From GCA-002697625 sp002697625 (GTDB taxonomy: Bacteria > Bacteroidota > Bacteroidia > Flavobacteriales > BACL11), in assembly GCA_964004625.1 (NCBI GenBank), contig CAXFOB010000001.1, positions 1 to 18,698 of the forward strand: 18,698 nt of DNA, written 5' to 3'. This document shows, piece after piece, positions 7,794-16,404 of this stretch; within the stretch, counting starts at the first letter, position 1; each line of letters begins with the position of its first letter. The notes beneath the pieces are model-generated. The model made no database searches and was not told the origin of the DNA. It saw nothing but the letters and a program-made list of their open reading frames with translations. Made by a program: the position numbers and the translations under genes.

Positions 7794-10700
7794 TTGAAAT
7801 TTACTAATAAAATACTACTATTCTTACTCTGTTTACCAGTGTGTATATTTTCTCAAATAAATAATACGGAAAGAGAAAAACAGATTAATCTAGAAAAAAT
7901 CGAATTTAAAATAGACAGCTTTAGCATTATAACTAATAGTTTTAAGATGTTAAATAAAGATAATACTATAATTCCTGATTCTCTTTACTTTTTAAATGAA
8001 ATAGACGCTTTAATAAAATTCTCTGATTCTAATTTATTAGGAGAGAGAGTCACTTTAAAATACAATGTTTTTCCTGTTCTGCTATCTAAGAGTTATTATA
8101 ATAGAAAATTACACTTTATTGAGCCAAAAGACAATAATACATATTGGGAAAGAAACAACTCTTCAGAAAATAAAAAATATAATAGTTCCTTGGTACGAGA
8201 AGGAAATATTAGCAGAAGCATAATGATTGGGAATTCTCAAGACTTCTCTATGTTATCAAATATTGACCTAAGAATTTCTGGAAAGTTAAGTGATAATGTA
8301 AAAATACAATCTGTAATTTCTGATAATAATCTTCCTTTTCAAGAAGATGGAAGTAGTTATAAACTACAAGAATTTGATAAAGTTTTTATTAGAATTTTTA
8401 ATAAATCAAACGAAATAATTACTGGCGATATATTCACAAAAAACAATAATAGATTTGTAAAATATAAACGAAAAGCAAAAGGAGTAATTTTTAACAATAC
8501 TAGAGAGCTTGAAAAGTTTACCTATTCTAACTCGAGCTCATTTAGTATGAGTAAAGGGAAATATTCTAATAACTCTTTTAAAGGGACAGAAGGAAATCAG
8601 GGCCCTTACAAACTCAAAGGAAGAAATGGAGAAAATTACATTGTTGTTCTTTCTGGTACTGAAAAAGTATTTATGGATGGCGAAAAACTGGAAAGAGGAA
8701 GAGATAAAGATTATATTATAGATTATAATACTGCTGAAATTATTTTCACAAATAATACGCTAATCACAAAGGACAAAAGATTTTATGTGGAGTTTGAGTA
8801 TAATGATAGAAGTTATGCTCAATCTGTAGTAACCTCTAACCAAAAGTTCGTCAATAAAAAAGGTGTGATATCTATAAATCTATATTCCGAAAAGGATTGG
8901 AAAAACCAAAATTATTTAACTGAACTCTCTGATGCTGACAAACAAATTCTATCCGCGAGCGGAGATTCTGAAAATGGAGTTTTTTCGTCTTCAGTAGATA
9001 GTACATTGTATAGTGAAGAGAAAATATTGTACAAAAATAGAGACACCATAATAAATGGCATTGAATTTCAATTTTATCAATTTTCTAATAACCCTGACTC
9101 TGCCTTTTATCAGCTCAGATTTTCAGAAGTTGGACAAAATGAAGGGCATTATATTTTAAGTGAAGAAGGAGTAAATGGGAAGATCTATAATTGGACTCCT
9201 CCCATTTTCATCAATGGAGCAATTATTCCTCAAGGCAATTTCACTCCTCATATTCGGATTCTGTCTCCAAAATCTAAAACACTAATTTCTTCAGAGGCTG
9301 TTTATAATCTTTCAGAAAGAATAGAGATACATTCAAACACCACTTTTCAAAATTATGACCAAAATTTATTTTCTGAGTTAGAAGACTCTGATAATAGTTC
9401 TTTTGCAACTTATTTATGCTTAAAATATAAGATTATTAATACAGAAAAATGGCAGTTGATAAGTGAAAACTCTGTAGAATTTATTGATGAAAGATATGAA
9501 GGTATAAATAAATTTAATGAAATAGAATTTGAAAGAAATTGGAATATTAATAATTTAACTGGAGATAGAATATTACAAGACTACAGAGTATCTCTGCTTA
9601 AAAACAATACTGATTTTTTAAAGTATCAATTTCAAATCCTAAATATTTCTAATAATTATTCTGGATACAAAAACTCCTTTCAATTAGATTATACTATTAA
9701 AAATTTGTCTTTAAAGTCTGACGGCAACTTATCTTCTGTTAATCCTAACAACTATGCTTCATCATTACTTTTTTTCAATACTTCTATAAACTACAATTCC
9801 GAAAACTTCCATTCTTTTTTAACATTAAATATCGAAAATATTGAAAATAGAAATTCGATTGGGAATCTACTGAACAATAGTTCTGCTTTTACACAGCTGC
9901 ATGTAGGTATAGATAGGGGGAGATGGGGAGTAGAATGGATAAAAAGAAAAGATAGTAAGCAAACTGATTTCAGTAATTCTAATCAATTAAACTTTAATTT
10001 TAAACTAGATAAATCGAATAATTTAAAATTTAATAGTTCTGTAATTTACAGGAATTTAAACTATGTAACAGACAGTATAACAGATGAAAATAATTTACTT
10101 TCTTCCAATATTTTGAAACTTTATTTCTGGGACAAATTTTTAAGTTTCGATTCTAGATATGAGTTAGGAAAAGGTAAACAAGCAAAGAAAGAAAAGAGCT
10201 TTATAAAAGTACCTATGGGGATGGGAACTCATAATTGGATAGATAATAACAATAATGGAATACAAGAACTTAACGAATTTGTAATCGCAATTTTTCAGGA
10301 TGAAGCAGAATATGTGACCCTGCTATTACCTTCCACTCAATTAGAAAATATCTTCATCTTAAATTACCAGCAGGATATTTCTATAGATGTTAAAAAGATA
10401 TCAAATTATAAATTATTAAAAAGAATATACTTTAACAACAACCTGCAGATACAAAGTAAAAATAAGATGTTTAATATGAATCCTTTTTCAGAATTTAACA
10501 CGGATAATAGTTTAAATTTTTTAACTCAAAATATTTACTCTGTTTTTTATAATAAAAATAATAAGACGTTTAATATTCACTTTTCCAATAAAAACTCTAT
10601 TGTACAAAACAGCTTCTCTTATGGTGTTGATCAGCAAAAGGTAAAAGAAAATAAACTAATATGTTCGTTTTATCTTTGGGGAGAGATACAGAATAAAATT

Positions 10701-11156
10701 AAATTATCTATTGGAGAAAAAGAAAATACATCTAACTTCTTTGAGAATAAAAACTACATTTATTCCTTTAAGAAAATTGAAGAAAATTTACTTTTTGATA
10801 TAAATAATATACACTTCTTCTTAAACTATATTAGGCAAAACAAGCAAATCTTCAATGAAGACAGATCTGTTCTTTCAGAAGAAATTTCTGCAGGATATAA
10901 AAGTAAAAATACAAATAATTCCAACCTTCAGTACTTTGTAAAACTGATAAATATACATTCAGACCTAAGTAATAATACTATTTTAAACTATGAACTACTT
11001 GAAGGATTAACAGATGGTGTAAATGTTGTATGGGGCATTTCTTTGCAAAAGAAACTTAAAAATAATCTACAAATAAATACAAAATATGAGGGGAGAAAAT
11101 CTAAAGAAAGTAAAACCAAGCATGTAGCCAATTTGGGTATAACAGCTTACTTTTAG
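7794..11156 (+). CDS. Putative large outer-membrane beta-barrel protein, 1120 aa
   Basis: The start is TTG, chosen because it gives a perfect signal peptide (M-K-F-T-N-K followed by a Leu-rich core, ending C-I-F-S-Q at about 21), and no in-frame ATG lies nearby. An N-terminal beta-rich region (about 130-330) includes G-R-N-G-E-N-Y-I-V-V-L-S-G-T-E-K-V (from 276) and D-Y-I-I-D-Y-N-T-A-E-I-I-F-T. A Ca-binding-like loop D817-N-N-N-N-G-I-Q-E-L-N-E-F sits at about 816-829. From about 540 to the end the sequence alternates polar and hydrophobic residues with many Asn and aromatic residues, as in barrel strands, and the last residue is Phe, as in many OMPs. I recognise these motifs from large conserved Bacteroidota outer-membrane proteins but know of no assigned function. 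Its stop overlaps the convergent coiled-coil gene by 4 bases. Confidence 0.85.
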   Translation: MKFTNKILLFLLCLPVCIFSQINNTEREKQINLEKIEFKIDSFSIITNSFKMLNKDNTIIPDSLYFLNEIDALIKFSDSNLLGERVTLKYNVFPVLLSKSYYNRKLHFIEPKDNNTYWERNNSSENKKYNSSLVREGNISRSIMIGNSQDFSMLSNIDLRISGKLSDNVKIQSVISDNNLPFQEDGSSYKLQEFDKVFIRIFNKSNEIITGDIFTKNNNRFVKYKRKAKGVIFNNTRELEKFTYSNSSSFSMSKGKYSNNSFKGTEGNQGPYKLKGRNGENYIVVLSGTEKVFMDGEKLERGRDKDYIIDYNTAEIIFTNNTLITKDKRFYVEFEYNDRSYAQSVVTSNQKFVNKKGVISINLYSEKDWKNQNYLTELSDADKQILSASGDSENGVFSSSVDSTLYSEEKILYKNRDTIINGIEFQFYQFSNNPDSAFYQLRFSEVGQNEGHYILSEEGVNGKIYNWTPPIFINGAIIPQGNFTPHIRILSPKSKTLISSEAVYNLSERIEIHSNTTFQNYDQNLFSELEDSDNSSFATYLCLKYKIINTEKWQLISENSVEFIDERYEGINKFNEIEFERNWNINNLTGDRILQDYRVSLLKNNTDFLKYQFQILNISNNYSGYKNSFQLDYTIKNLSLKSDGNLSSVNPNNYASSLLFFNTSINYNSENFHSFLTLNIENIENRNSIGNLLNNSSAFTQLHVGIDRGRWGVEWIKRKDSKQTDFSNSNQLNFNFKLDKSNNLKFNSSVIYRNLNYVTDSITDENNLLSSNILKLYFWDKFLSFDSRYELGKGKQAKKEKSFIKVPMGMGTHNWIDNNNNGIQELNEFVIAIFQDEAEYVTLLLPSTQLENIFILNYQQDISIDVKKISNYKLLKRIYFNNNLQIQSKNKMFNMNPFSEFNTDNSLNFLTQNIYSVFYNKNNKTFNIHFSNKNSIVQNSFSYGVDQQKVKENKLICSFYLWGEIQNKIKLSIGEKENTSNFFENKNYIYSFKKIEENLLFDINNIHFFLNYIRQNKQIFNEDRSVLSEEISAGYKSKNTNNSNLQYFVKLINIHSDLSNNTILNYELLEGLTDGVNVVWGISLQKKLKNNLQINTKYEGRKSKESKTKHVANLGITAYF

Positions 11157-12055
11157 TTTAATTTTAATGATGAATTTCCTACTAATTTTTCTTCAATATA
11201 GATTAAAATCGAATACCTGCCGCTTTCCAACATATTTCCTCTTTGCCAATCTACACACATCTCTATTTCCTTGTTGTTATAATCAAATGAATCTAATATT
11301 GTAGAGTGAACAGCTGAATCTCCAATACTGAAAGTAGATTCTACAGGAGTATGACTCGATTTTAGGAGCTCACCAGATGGCGAAATGTATTGTATATATA
11401 CTTTTTTATTTTCTGCTTTTGCAATTGCATTTGCGGATATCTTAAAACAGCACCTTAAAACTTGTATGTTTTTTGTACGAATAACCTTTTTTTCTACTCC
11501 GTAGGAAGAGTATTTTATTTTATCAATTTCAATATCAGAAACTTCTAAAACAGAACCAACATCTAATCTAGCGTTCAAATCTAAATTTTTGATATTTAAT
11601 GTTGCATTTTGACTTTTTATATTAGTGTTTTCTTCTAATAATGAATTATTCTGTATTTGTAACTCTTCTGTTTTCCCTAACAAAGAATCTACCTGAGCAA
11701 AGTATTTTTTTGCAATGTTTTGCAAGATTCCAATCTTTTTTCTAGCTAATGCTAAATCCTGTTTAGTATTTAATAACTCTCTTATTTCAGCTTTTAAATC
11801 ATTTATTTCAGATTGCTTCTGATCTAGATCAATATTTAAATTATCAATTTCATCTCTAAAATTATCGTATTGCTCTAAAATATCGTCTAATTCTGACCTT
11901 AGATTATTCTCTTCTTCTAACTTTAATATTCGTAAATTCTCAGACTCTTGAAATTTTATTTCTGCAGTTTCTCTATAATTATAAAACGAAACAGATAAAA
12001 TAATTATAGCTAGTGCTAAAAGAGTAGTTAATATATATAACTTATTTTTTATCAT
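11153..12055 (-). CDS. Membrane-anchored coiled-coil protein, 300 aa, function unknown
   Basis: A short basic N-terminus (M-I-K-N-K) precedes one membrane segment at about 7-25. Then comes a long coiled coil from about 30 to 160, rich in Glu, Leu, Asn and Lys with heptad spacing. The C-terminal globular domain (about 165-300) looks beta-rich, with Y-I-Q-Y-I-S-P-S-G-E-L-L and G-R-Y-S-I-L-I-Y-I-E, and has a Cys pair in V-L-R-C-C-F. It is most likely anchored in the inner membrane with the coil and C-terminal domain in the periplasm. Proteins of this layout are common and poorly named in Bacteroidota; a scaffold or envelope role is a guess. It follows the DUF4197 gene by 62 bases on the same strand. 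The intervening gap holds a 12-base inverted repeat (12073-12084) but no clear promoter. Confidence 0.82.
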   Translation of the reverse strand: MIKNKLYILTTLLALAIIILSVSFYNYRETAEIKFQESENLRILKLEEENNLRSELDDILEQYDNFRDEIDNLNIDLDQKQSEINDLKAEIRELLNTKQDLALARKKIGILQNIAKKYFAQVDSLLGKTEELQIQNNSLLEENTNIKSQNATLNIKNLDLNARLDVGSVLEVSDIEIDKIKYSSYGVEKKVIRTKNIQVLRCCFKISANAIAKAENKKVYIQYISPSGELLKSSHTPVESTFSIGDSAVHSTILDSFDYNNKEIEMCVDWQRGNMLESGRYSILIYIEEKLVGNSSLKLN

Positions 12056-12072
12056 CTTTTTTTGCAGTATCC

Positions 12073-12084
12073 TTGACTTGTCAA
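12073..12084. repeat. Short perfect inverted repeat (TTGAC-TT-GTCAA)
   Basis: A 5-bp perfect inverted repeat with a 2-base centre lies 18 bases upstream of the coiled-coil gene start. It could be a protein-binding site but is short enough to occur by chance in AT-rich DNA. Confidence 0.3.
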
Positions 12085-12117
12085 CATATCAGGTGAATCC
12101 TTAAGTGTCTACAATTT

Positions 12118-12828
12118 TTATTTAAATATTTTTATTAATAAATCTGTTACTCTTGCTTCCGGGTTAGTTCTTATTTCTTTTTCTTGCTCAGCAATCAATA
12201 TAAATAAGCCGTCTATTGTTTTTTTTGTTATATAATCCTCTAAGTCTGGATTTAACTTTTTTGTAAACGGAATTGCATTATACTTTTTAATTAATGGATT
12301 CCACTTGTTCGCTATATCCACTTTCTCCATTGCTAAAACAATCATTGGTTTAAATTCAGAATATAAAAATTCATGAGTATTATTTTTTAAGTAGAAAGTA
12401 GCTGCATTATCCTCTCCATTTAAAATAGTAAGAGCATCATTAATACTCATTTTACTTAGAGCTTGTTCTAACACTGGCAACGCTTTTTCTGATGCGATTT
12501 CAGCGGATCGATTCATACTTTTTTCAAATTGTTTAATGTGATCGCTAAAACCAATGTTTGATAACTTATTTTTAACATACTCATCAGGGAATGGGATTTT
12601 AATGAGTTGGTTATTATTAAATCCTCCCTCAGCGGAAGATACATTTACAGAAAATGAACATCCTCTTTTTAATGCCTCTGTAAGACCATCAATAATTTCA
12701 CTTTCAGATAATTTTACATCTTTTTTTATTATAGACTCGGCTTTTATAGAGGCCTTTTTAATTAAATTAATTTGTGAAAAACAAATTGATGTAGACATCA
12801 TAAGAGTTAATACTAATATAAATTTCAT
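12118..12828 (-). CDS. DUF4197 domain-containing secreted protein, 236 aa
   Basis: The signal peptide at 1-19 ends C-F-S-Q. The rest is one DUF4197 domain (PF13852). It is recognised from L-S-E-S-E-I-I-D-G-L-T-E-A-L, G-G-F-N-N-N-Q-L-I-K-I-P-F-P, M-N-R-S-A-E-I-A, the A-A-T-F-Y-L-K-N-N-T stretch, D-L-E-D-Y-I-T-K-K-T-I-D-G-L-F and the C-terminal I-R-T-N-P-E-A-R-V-T-D-L-L. Length is normal for the family. It is predicted to be periplasmic and mostly alpha-helical. The function of the family is not known. It probably leads a transcript with the coiled-coil gene downstream. Confidence 0.93.
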   Translation of the reverse strand: MKFILVLTLMMSTSICFSQINLIKKASIKAESIIKKDVKLSESEIIDGLTEALKRGCSFSVNVSSAEGGFNNNQLIKIPFPDEYVKNKLSNIGFSDHIKQFEKSMNRSAEIASEKALPVLEQALSKMSINDALTILNGEDNAATFYLKNNTHEFLYSEFKPMIVLAMEKVDIANKWNPLIKKYNAIPFTKKLNPDLEDYITKKTIDGLFILIAEQEKEIRTNPEARVTDLLIKIFK

Positions 12829-12939
12829 TTTAAATTTTATTATTAAATAAATAACACAGCTAATTTAATAAATAATATCTGTTTTTAAATATGTTCTTAT
12901 AATAGTATGTTTTATTTAAACGTAGGATTTATGCTCCGT

Positions 12940-12963
12940 ATCAATCTGCTAATACAAACTTAA
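12940..12963 (+). repeat. Dispersed intergenic repeat, copy A (partial element)
   Basis: The 24 bases ATCAATCT-G-CTAA-T-ACAAACTTAA match copy B (15835-15858) at 22 positions. Both copies are non-coding. Here the element is in the gap between the DUF4197 and J-domain genes. Confidence 0.5.
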
Positions 12964-13015
12964 AACAGTAATTAGAATTTCTGATTAGAAAAAACATTTA
13001 AAAATAATTTTATAG

Positions 13016-13023
13016 TAATTTTG
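13016..13023 (+). promoter_or_regulatory. Probable -7 promoter element (TAATTTTG) for the J-domain gene
   Basis: TAATTTTG matches TAnnTTTG and ends 15 bases before the ATG at 13039, which would give a leader of roughly 10 bases. No TTG is seen at -33. Apart from this and repeat copy A, the 210-base gap holds nothing I can name. Confidence 0.45.
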
Positions 13024-13038
13024 TGAAAAATAATAAAA

Positions 13039-13746
13039 ATGTCAAATGCGAAATGGATAAGTGCTGCTGCTGGATGGTTCTTTGCTGGGCCAATTGGTGG
13101 AATTATTGGTTATTATATAGGAAAAAACTTTTTCAATTCTAAAGTAGACAATAAAACTGCGTTCGAAATATCCTTACTTATACTTTCCTCAATTGTGATA
13201 AAAGCAGATGGGAAAGTACTGACATCAGAGCTGGATTATGTAAAGAAATTCTTTATTAACACATTTGGGCCAAAAAAATCCAATGAATATTTTAGGATGT
13301 TCAATAATTTGAAAAAACAGGATTTGAATTCTAAACTCAGAAAAATTTGTATCCAACTCAAATCAAATATAAATCATTCATCTCGCTTGGAAATAATACA
13401 TTTTTTGTTTGGAGTTTCGTATGCAGATAATGAAATTCATTTAAAAGAAGTAGAAATAATAAAGAAGATTGCTAATTATATGAATATTAATCCTTACGAT
13501 TTTGAATCTATTCAATCCATGTTTTTGGCAAATGAAAATTCCAATTCTGAAAAATGGTATAAAATTTTAGGACTCACAAAAGATGCAACAGATTCTGAAG
13601 TAAAAAAAGCATATAGAAAAATGGCTGTAAAATATCATCCTGATAAGTTGATAGGCGTAAGTGAGGATATTAAAAAACTTGCTGAGAAGAAATTTCTAGC
13701 GGTGAAAGAAGCTTATGAGCAAATAAAGAGAAAAAACTCAGGGTAG
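13039..13746 (+). CDS. TerB + J-domain protein (DjlA-like DnaK co-chaperone), 235 aa
   Basis: The N-terminal 30 residues are Gly-rich and hydrophobic (G-P-I-G-G-I-I-G-Y-Y-I-G), like the membrane-inserting segment of DjlA. A TerB-type helical domain follows (about 43-155), with the acidic sites A-D-G-K-V (D57) and Y-A-D-N-E-I-H (D130) spaced as in TerB. A J domain is at about 172-232, with W-Y-K-I-L-G-L, A-Y-R-K-M-A-V-K-Y-H-P-D-K (HPD at 200-202, essential for stimulating DnaK ATPase) and F-L-A-V-K-E-A-Y-E. The order matches DjlA, and all key J-domain residues are present. It probably recruits DnaK at the inner membrane. The TAG stop is embedded in copy D of the dispersed repeat, so the last codons may derive from the repeat. 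Confidence 0.93.
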   Translation: MSNAKWISAAAGWFFAGPIGGIIGYYIGKNFFNSKVDNKTAFEISLLILSSIVIKADGKVLTSELDYVKKFFINTFGPKKSNEYFRMFNNLKKQDLNSKLRKICIQLKSNINHSSRLEIIHFLFGVSYADNEIHLKEVEIIKKIANYMNINPYDFESIQSMFLANENSNSEKWYKILGLTKDATDSEVKKAYRKMAVKYHPDKLIGVSEDIKKLAEKKFLAVKEAYEQIKRKNSG

Positions 13747-13762
13747 CGGGATTGCAGACTAC
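13739..13762 (+). repeat. Dispersed intergenic repeat, copy D (overlaps a stop codon)
   Basis: CAGGGTAGCGGGATTGCAG and its flank resemble copy C at 18587 (GGGTAGC-n-GGATT-n-CA pattern shared). It includes the TAG stop of the J-domain gene. A TTGCAG...CTGCAA pair (13752-13783) spans the start of the 67-base convergent gap; it could form a weak hairpin but is not a clear terminator. Confidence 0.45.
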
Positions 13763-13813
13763 AATATATTCTTTCACCTGCAAGAAAAATAATGATATAA
13801 AAAATAAAATTCA

Positions 13814-14962
13814 TTAACACCCTCCTGAGGTATAAGAGATATATATTTTCTTCCCTTCTTCAGATATCTTAACTCCTATACTAGGTCCCATTTCTGAAAA
13901 TGATACACCCCAGTTGTCCACTCCAATATATATATTTCCAAAAGTAAATGTATTAAGGTATCTAAATAAATTATTTGATAATATATAGAATTCATCTCTT
14001 GATTCGATTGGTAATTCAATCTTAGTTGTTAAAGTATATTTCCCATTGAAATATTCAGTAACTATAATATTATTTTTGTAAATTTTGGTTCTTTCAAAAG
14101 CCATATATTCTCTCATACCTTTTTCAATATACTCTTCTGAAATCAACATTTTTTCATCTAATTTATTTATAATTATTTCTTCACTTAGTAATGATCTTAC
14201 TTTAAAGAAAATTGAAAAGTCAATAGGTTGTTTCTTAGATAACAAACCAAAGAAAACATATCCTATCTGACCTTTATAATTAGCCTTAACATAATATGAC
14301 TGTATAATATGTTCCTGATAGGTAATATTTTTATGTTTAGTACGAAAATTTGTTGAAAAATCAAATTTTAAATCATGTTTTGTTAATGGAACATCATTTA
14401 TAGTTACCTCCTCTCCATATTTTATTTTACTTAATATTTTGCTATTCACTTTGGGCTCTTCTCTAAATAATAAGGGAGTAAATGAATTTGAGTAATACCT
14501 TTTATTTTTAAATTTTATATTATCTATTTCAGAAGATACTTGCGACCAAATAGTCACTATGGGAGATTCATTGTCTATGACCTTTACTTGTACTAATTGA
14601 TTTTCTTGAATATAAAAAGTATTAGTAACAATATCACTATTACCAAAATCGTCTGTTTGTCCTTTTTCTATTTGTAGAGTATCCTTAGTATTTAAAATAA
14701 TAGCTGTGTATGAACACATACAGCAATTTAACAGTCTTTCTCTTTCTAACTCCTCAATACTATATACATCTTTATCTAAGTTAATAAAGAAAATGAATGA
14801 ATTACTAGATACTGCTTTATAAGAGTTTGGGTCGATCTTTTCTAAGAAACTAAGTTCATTTTCTCCATTAATCCACTTAGTATCAATATTACGTTTAAGA
14901 AAAGTATTTTGACTATACACAAAAAATGGACAGAACATTAACAAAAATAATATTTTTTTCAT
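13814..14962 (-). CDS. Secreted protein with SH3-like domain, 382 aa, function unknown
   Basis: The signal peptide M-K-K-I-L-F-L-L-M-F...V-Y-S-Q is cleaved at about 18. In the middle, residues 163-243 look like a bacterial SH3 (SH3b) domain: L-L-F-R-E-E-P-K-V-N-S-K-I-L-S-K-I-K-Y-G-E-E-V, then Y-Y-V-K-A-N-Y-K-G-Q-I-G-Y-V-F. This fold often binds cell-wall or peptide ligands. A Cys cluster N-C-C-M-C is at 79-83, and the protein ends S-G-G-C. The other regions match nothing I know. It starts 10 bases after the stop of the gene upstream (14973-15776), so the two are almost certainly co-transcribed. The periplasmic or surface role is unknown. Confidence 0.75.
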   Translation of the reverse strand: MKKILFLLMFCPFFVYSQNTFLKRNIDTKWINGENELSFLEKIDPNSYKAVSSNSFIFFINLDKDVYSIEELERERLLNCCMCSYTAIILNTKDTLQIEKGQTDDFGNSDIVTNTFYIQENQLVQVKVIDNESPIVTIWSQVSSEIDNIKFKNKRYYSNSFTPLLFREEPKVNSKILSKIKYGEEVTINDVPLTKHDLKFDFSTNFRTKHKNITYQEHIIQSYYVKANYKGQIGYVFFGLLSKKQPIDFSIFFKVRSLLSEEIIINKLDEKMLISEEYIEKGMREYMAFERTKIYKNNIIVTEYFNGKYTLTTKIELPIESRDEFYILSNNLFRYLNTFTFGNIYIGVDNWGVSFSEMGPSIGVKISEEGKKIYISYTSGGC

Positions 14963-14972
14963 TTTCTTAATT

Positions 14973-15776
14973 TTAAAAATAATTTAATACTCTAATTAAT
15001 TTTTTGACACGAGCATCTGATGGAATAAAACTAAAATCTATATTTTGAAAATCTTCTTGCCAAACTGACAAAACATAAGTAACTTCACCTCCCATTGAAC
15101 TACCGTCATAAAATGACATAAATGTAATAGTGTTTGAACTTAAAATATCTATGTCATAAAAATTAATTCTGAAACCTCCTAATTGTCCATCTCTCTTATA
15201 TTTTCCATTAAAACAAATTTTAATAGGATTATCTAAAAAATTATCCTCTAAGTGCCAAACACCTAATTTATACTCTTGTCTCTGATAATTATAATCAATT
15301 AGATACTTATAACTTTCATCTTCAAAATATTTTGGAGGCTTACTACCTTCTATAAGAAACCTGTCATTAATTATGTGTTTATAATTCTCCGATCGTTTTG
15401 CATATATTTCAACTAAATTTCTATCAATACTGTCTTTAAATGCAGAATTTATTAATAAGTCTTCATTAAAATAAACTCTTTTGCCCCAAATACAATCTCC
15501 TAGAATACAATGTCCATTAAAATACAGATTAACTCCTCTCCATGAGATATGCCAATCACTTACTTCTGAAGTAACGATATAATCATATAATAAGTCATAT
15601 TGTTTATCAGAAATTCTTGGCAAAAACAATGTATGTCCTTCATAAATATATTCCCTAGACAAATCTGTATATAATATTTTAGGATTTTTTTTAAATTCAT
15701 CAATATATCTAAAAACATCATCTTGTCCTTGTGAAAATGCAAAAAGTGGAAAAAATATAAATATTAACTTTTTCAT
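14973..15776 (-). CDS. Secreted protein of unknown function, 267 aa
   Basis: The ATG at 15776 is chosen because it begins a clear signal peptide (M-K-K-L-I-F-I-F-F-P-L-F-A-F-S-Q, 16 residues). A TTG-started extension to 15839 would place an unlikely leader before it and run into repeat copy B. The mature part is rich in Tyr, Phe and Asp, with W-H-I-S-W-R-G-V-N-L-Y-F, G-H-C-I-L-G-D-C-I-W-G (a Cys pair that could form a disulfide) and a beta-rich C-terminal half. I recognise no family. It heads a two-gene unit with the SH3-like protein gene 10 bases downstream, so both may act on the same envelope process. Confidence 0.72.
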   Translation of the reverse strand: MKKLIFIFFPLFAFSQGQDDVFRYIDEFKKNPKILYTDLSREYIYEGHTLFLPRISDKQYDLLYDYIVTSEVSDWHISWRGVNLYFNGHCILGDCIWGKRVYFNEDLLINSAFKDSIDRNLVEIYAKRSENYKHIINDRFLIEGSKPPKYFEDESYKYLIDYNYQRQEYKLGVWHLEDNFLDNPIKICFNGKYKRDGQLGGFRINFYDIDILSSNTITFMSFYDGSSMGGEVTYVLSVWQEDFQNIDFSFIPSDARVKKLIRVLNYF

Positions 15777-15823
15777 ACTACAATAATACAGAAATTTATG
15801 GGAAATTTTGTAGAGAAAAAAGT

Positions 15824-15858
15824 CGGGGTAGCTAATCAATCTACTAAAACAAACTTAA
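15824..15858 (+). repeat. Dispersed intergenic repeat, copy B
   Basis: The copy joins both parts seen elsewhere: CGGGGTAGC (shared exactly with copy C) followed directly by ATCAATCT-A-CTAA-A-ACAAACTTAA (shared with copy A). It lies in the 147-base gap between the secreted-protein gene and the flavin reductase gene, which otherwise holds only AT-rich sequence with no promoter or terminator I can support. Confidence 0.55.
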
Positions 15859-15923
15859 GAAATTTTATGTGATTTTATGAGTAAAAAGTTAATTTCTAAA
15901 ATAATTATTATTATAATTTAAAA

Positions 15924-16403
15924 TCATAAAATAATGTTATTTTCTATTAAACTTTGAAATGATAAAAAATCATGAGAAAAGTTTTTAAATGATTTGATCT
16001 CAAATGTAAATATACAATGGTCATGCATTTCATGTATTTTTTTTAATTTATGAAGTTCAAGTAAAAAAGAACAATCATTTAAAACATTATGTCCTTTCCA
16101 AAGAGAAGTTAACTTTCTATTCTCAAGAGTTTTTTGTTTATTGTAAGTAAAACCTGACTTTTTACCTAGTAATTTGACTAGTTTAATGTTTTTAAAACTT
16201 AATGACTGCAAAACAATACTAACTGGGTTATTAGTTAAATTTTTAAATGTTAAAGTACTCTTGTCTATCGAAATTAAATATATTTTTGGTTTAATGTTAA
16301 CAACAGAGACATAAGTACAGATATTCATATTGTAACTTGCTTTCTCACATGAAGTCATTAAACTATAAACATTAGAGTTTGTACGATTCCAGGGTCTTTT
16401 CAT
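15924..16403 (-). CDS. Flavin reductase family protein (FMN-binding split barrel), 159 aa
   Basis: The sequence matches the Bacteroidota flavin reductase-like type: M-K-R-P-W-N-R-T-N-S-N-V-Y-S-L at the start, M-N-I-C-T-Y-V-S-V-V (the flavin-binding strand region, about 25-38), N-P-V-S-I-V-L-Q-S-L, L-L-G-K-K-S-G-F-T-Y-N-K-Q, and a C-terminal hydrophobic strand C-I-F-T-F-E-I. These enzymes use NAD(P)H to reduce FMN or FAD, or bind FMN as electron carriers. I chose the ATG at 16403 rather than a TTG at 16421 because the latter would overlap the upstream gene. With ATG the gap is one base, which suggests coupling. It belongs to the minus arm of a divergent module opposite a photolyase-like gene. 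It is somewhat short for the family but not obviously truncated. Confidence 0.82.
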   Translation of the reverse strand: MKRPWNRTNSNVYSLMTSCEKASYNMNICTYVSVVNIKPKIYLISIDKSTLTFKNLTNNPVSIVLQSLSFKNIKLVKLLGKKSGFTYNKQKTLENRKLTSLWKGHNVLNDCSFLLELHKLKKIHEMHDHCIFTFEIKSFKNFSHDFLSFQSLIENNIIL

Positions 16404-16404
16404 T

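Noticed and set aside
12554..12850. Plus-strand frame of 98 codons
   Set aside because: Antisense to the well-supported DUF4197 gene.
14085..14270. Plus-strand frame of 61 codons
   Set aside because: Antisense to the SH3-like secreted protein, with no own features.
15560..15742. Minus-strand frame of 60 codons in another phase
   Set aside because: It overlaps the secreted-protein gene, whose frame has a signal peptide and longer length.
15777..15839. Upstream TTG start for the secreted 267-aa protein
   Set aside because: The ATG at 15776 gives an ideal signal peptide; the extension would overlie repeat copy B.
15860..15923. AT-rich inverted sequence (AATTATTATTATAATT) after the flavin reductase gene as terminator
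   Set aside because: The stem consists only of A and T, has no stable core, and no U tract follows.
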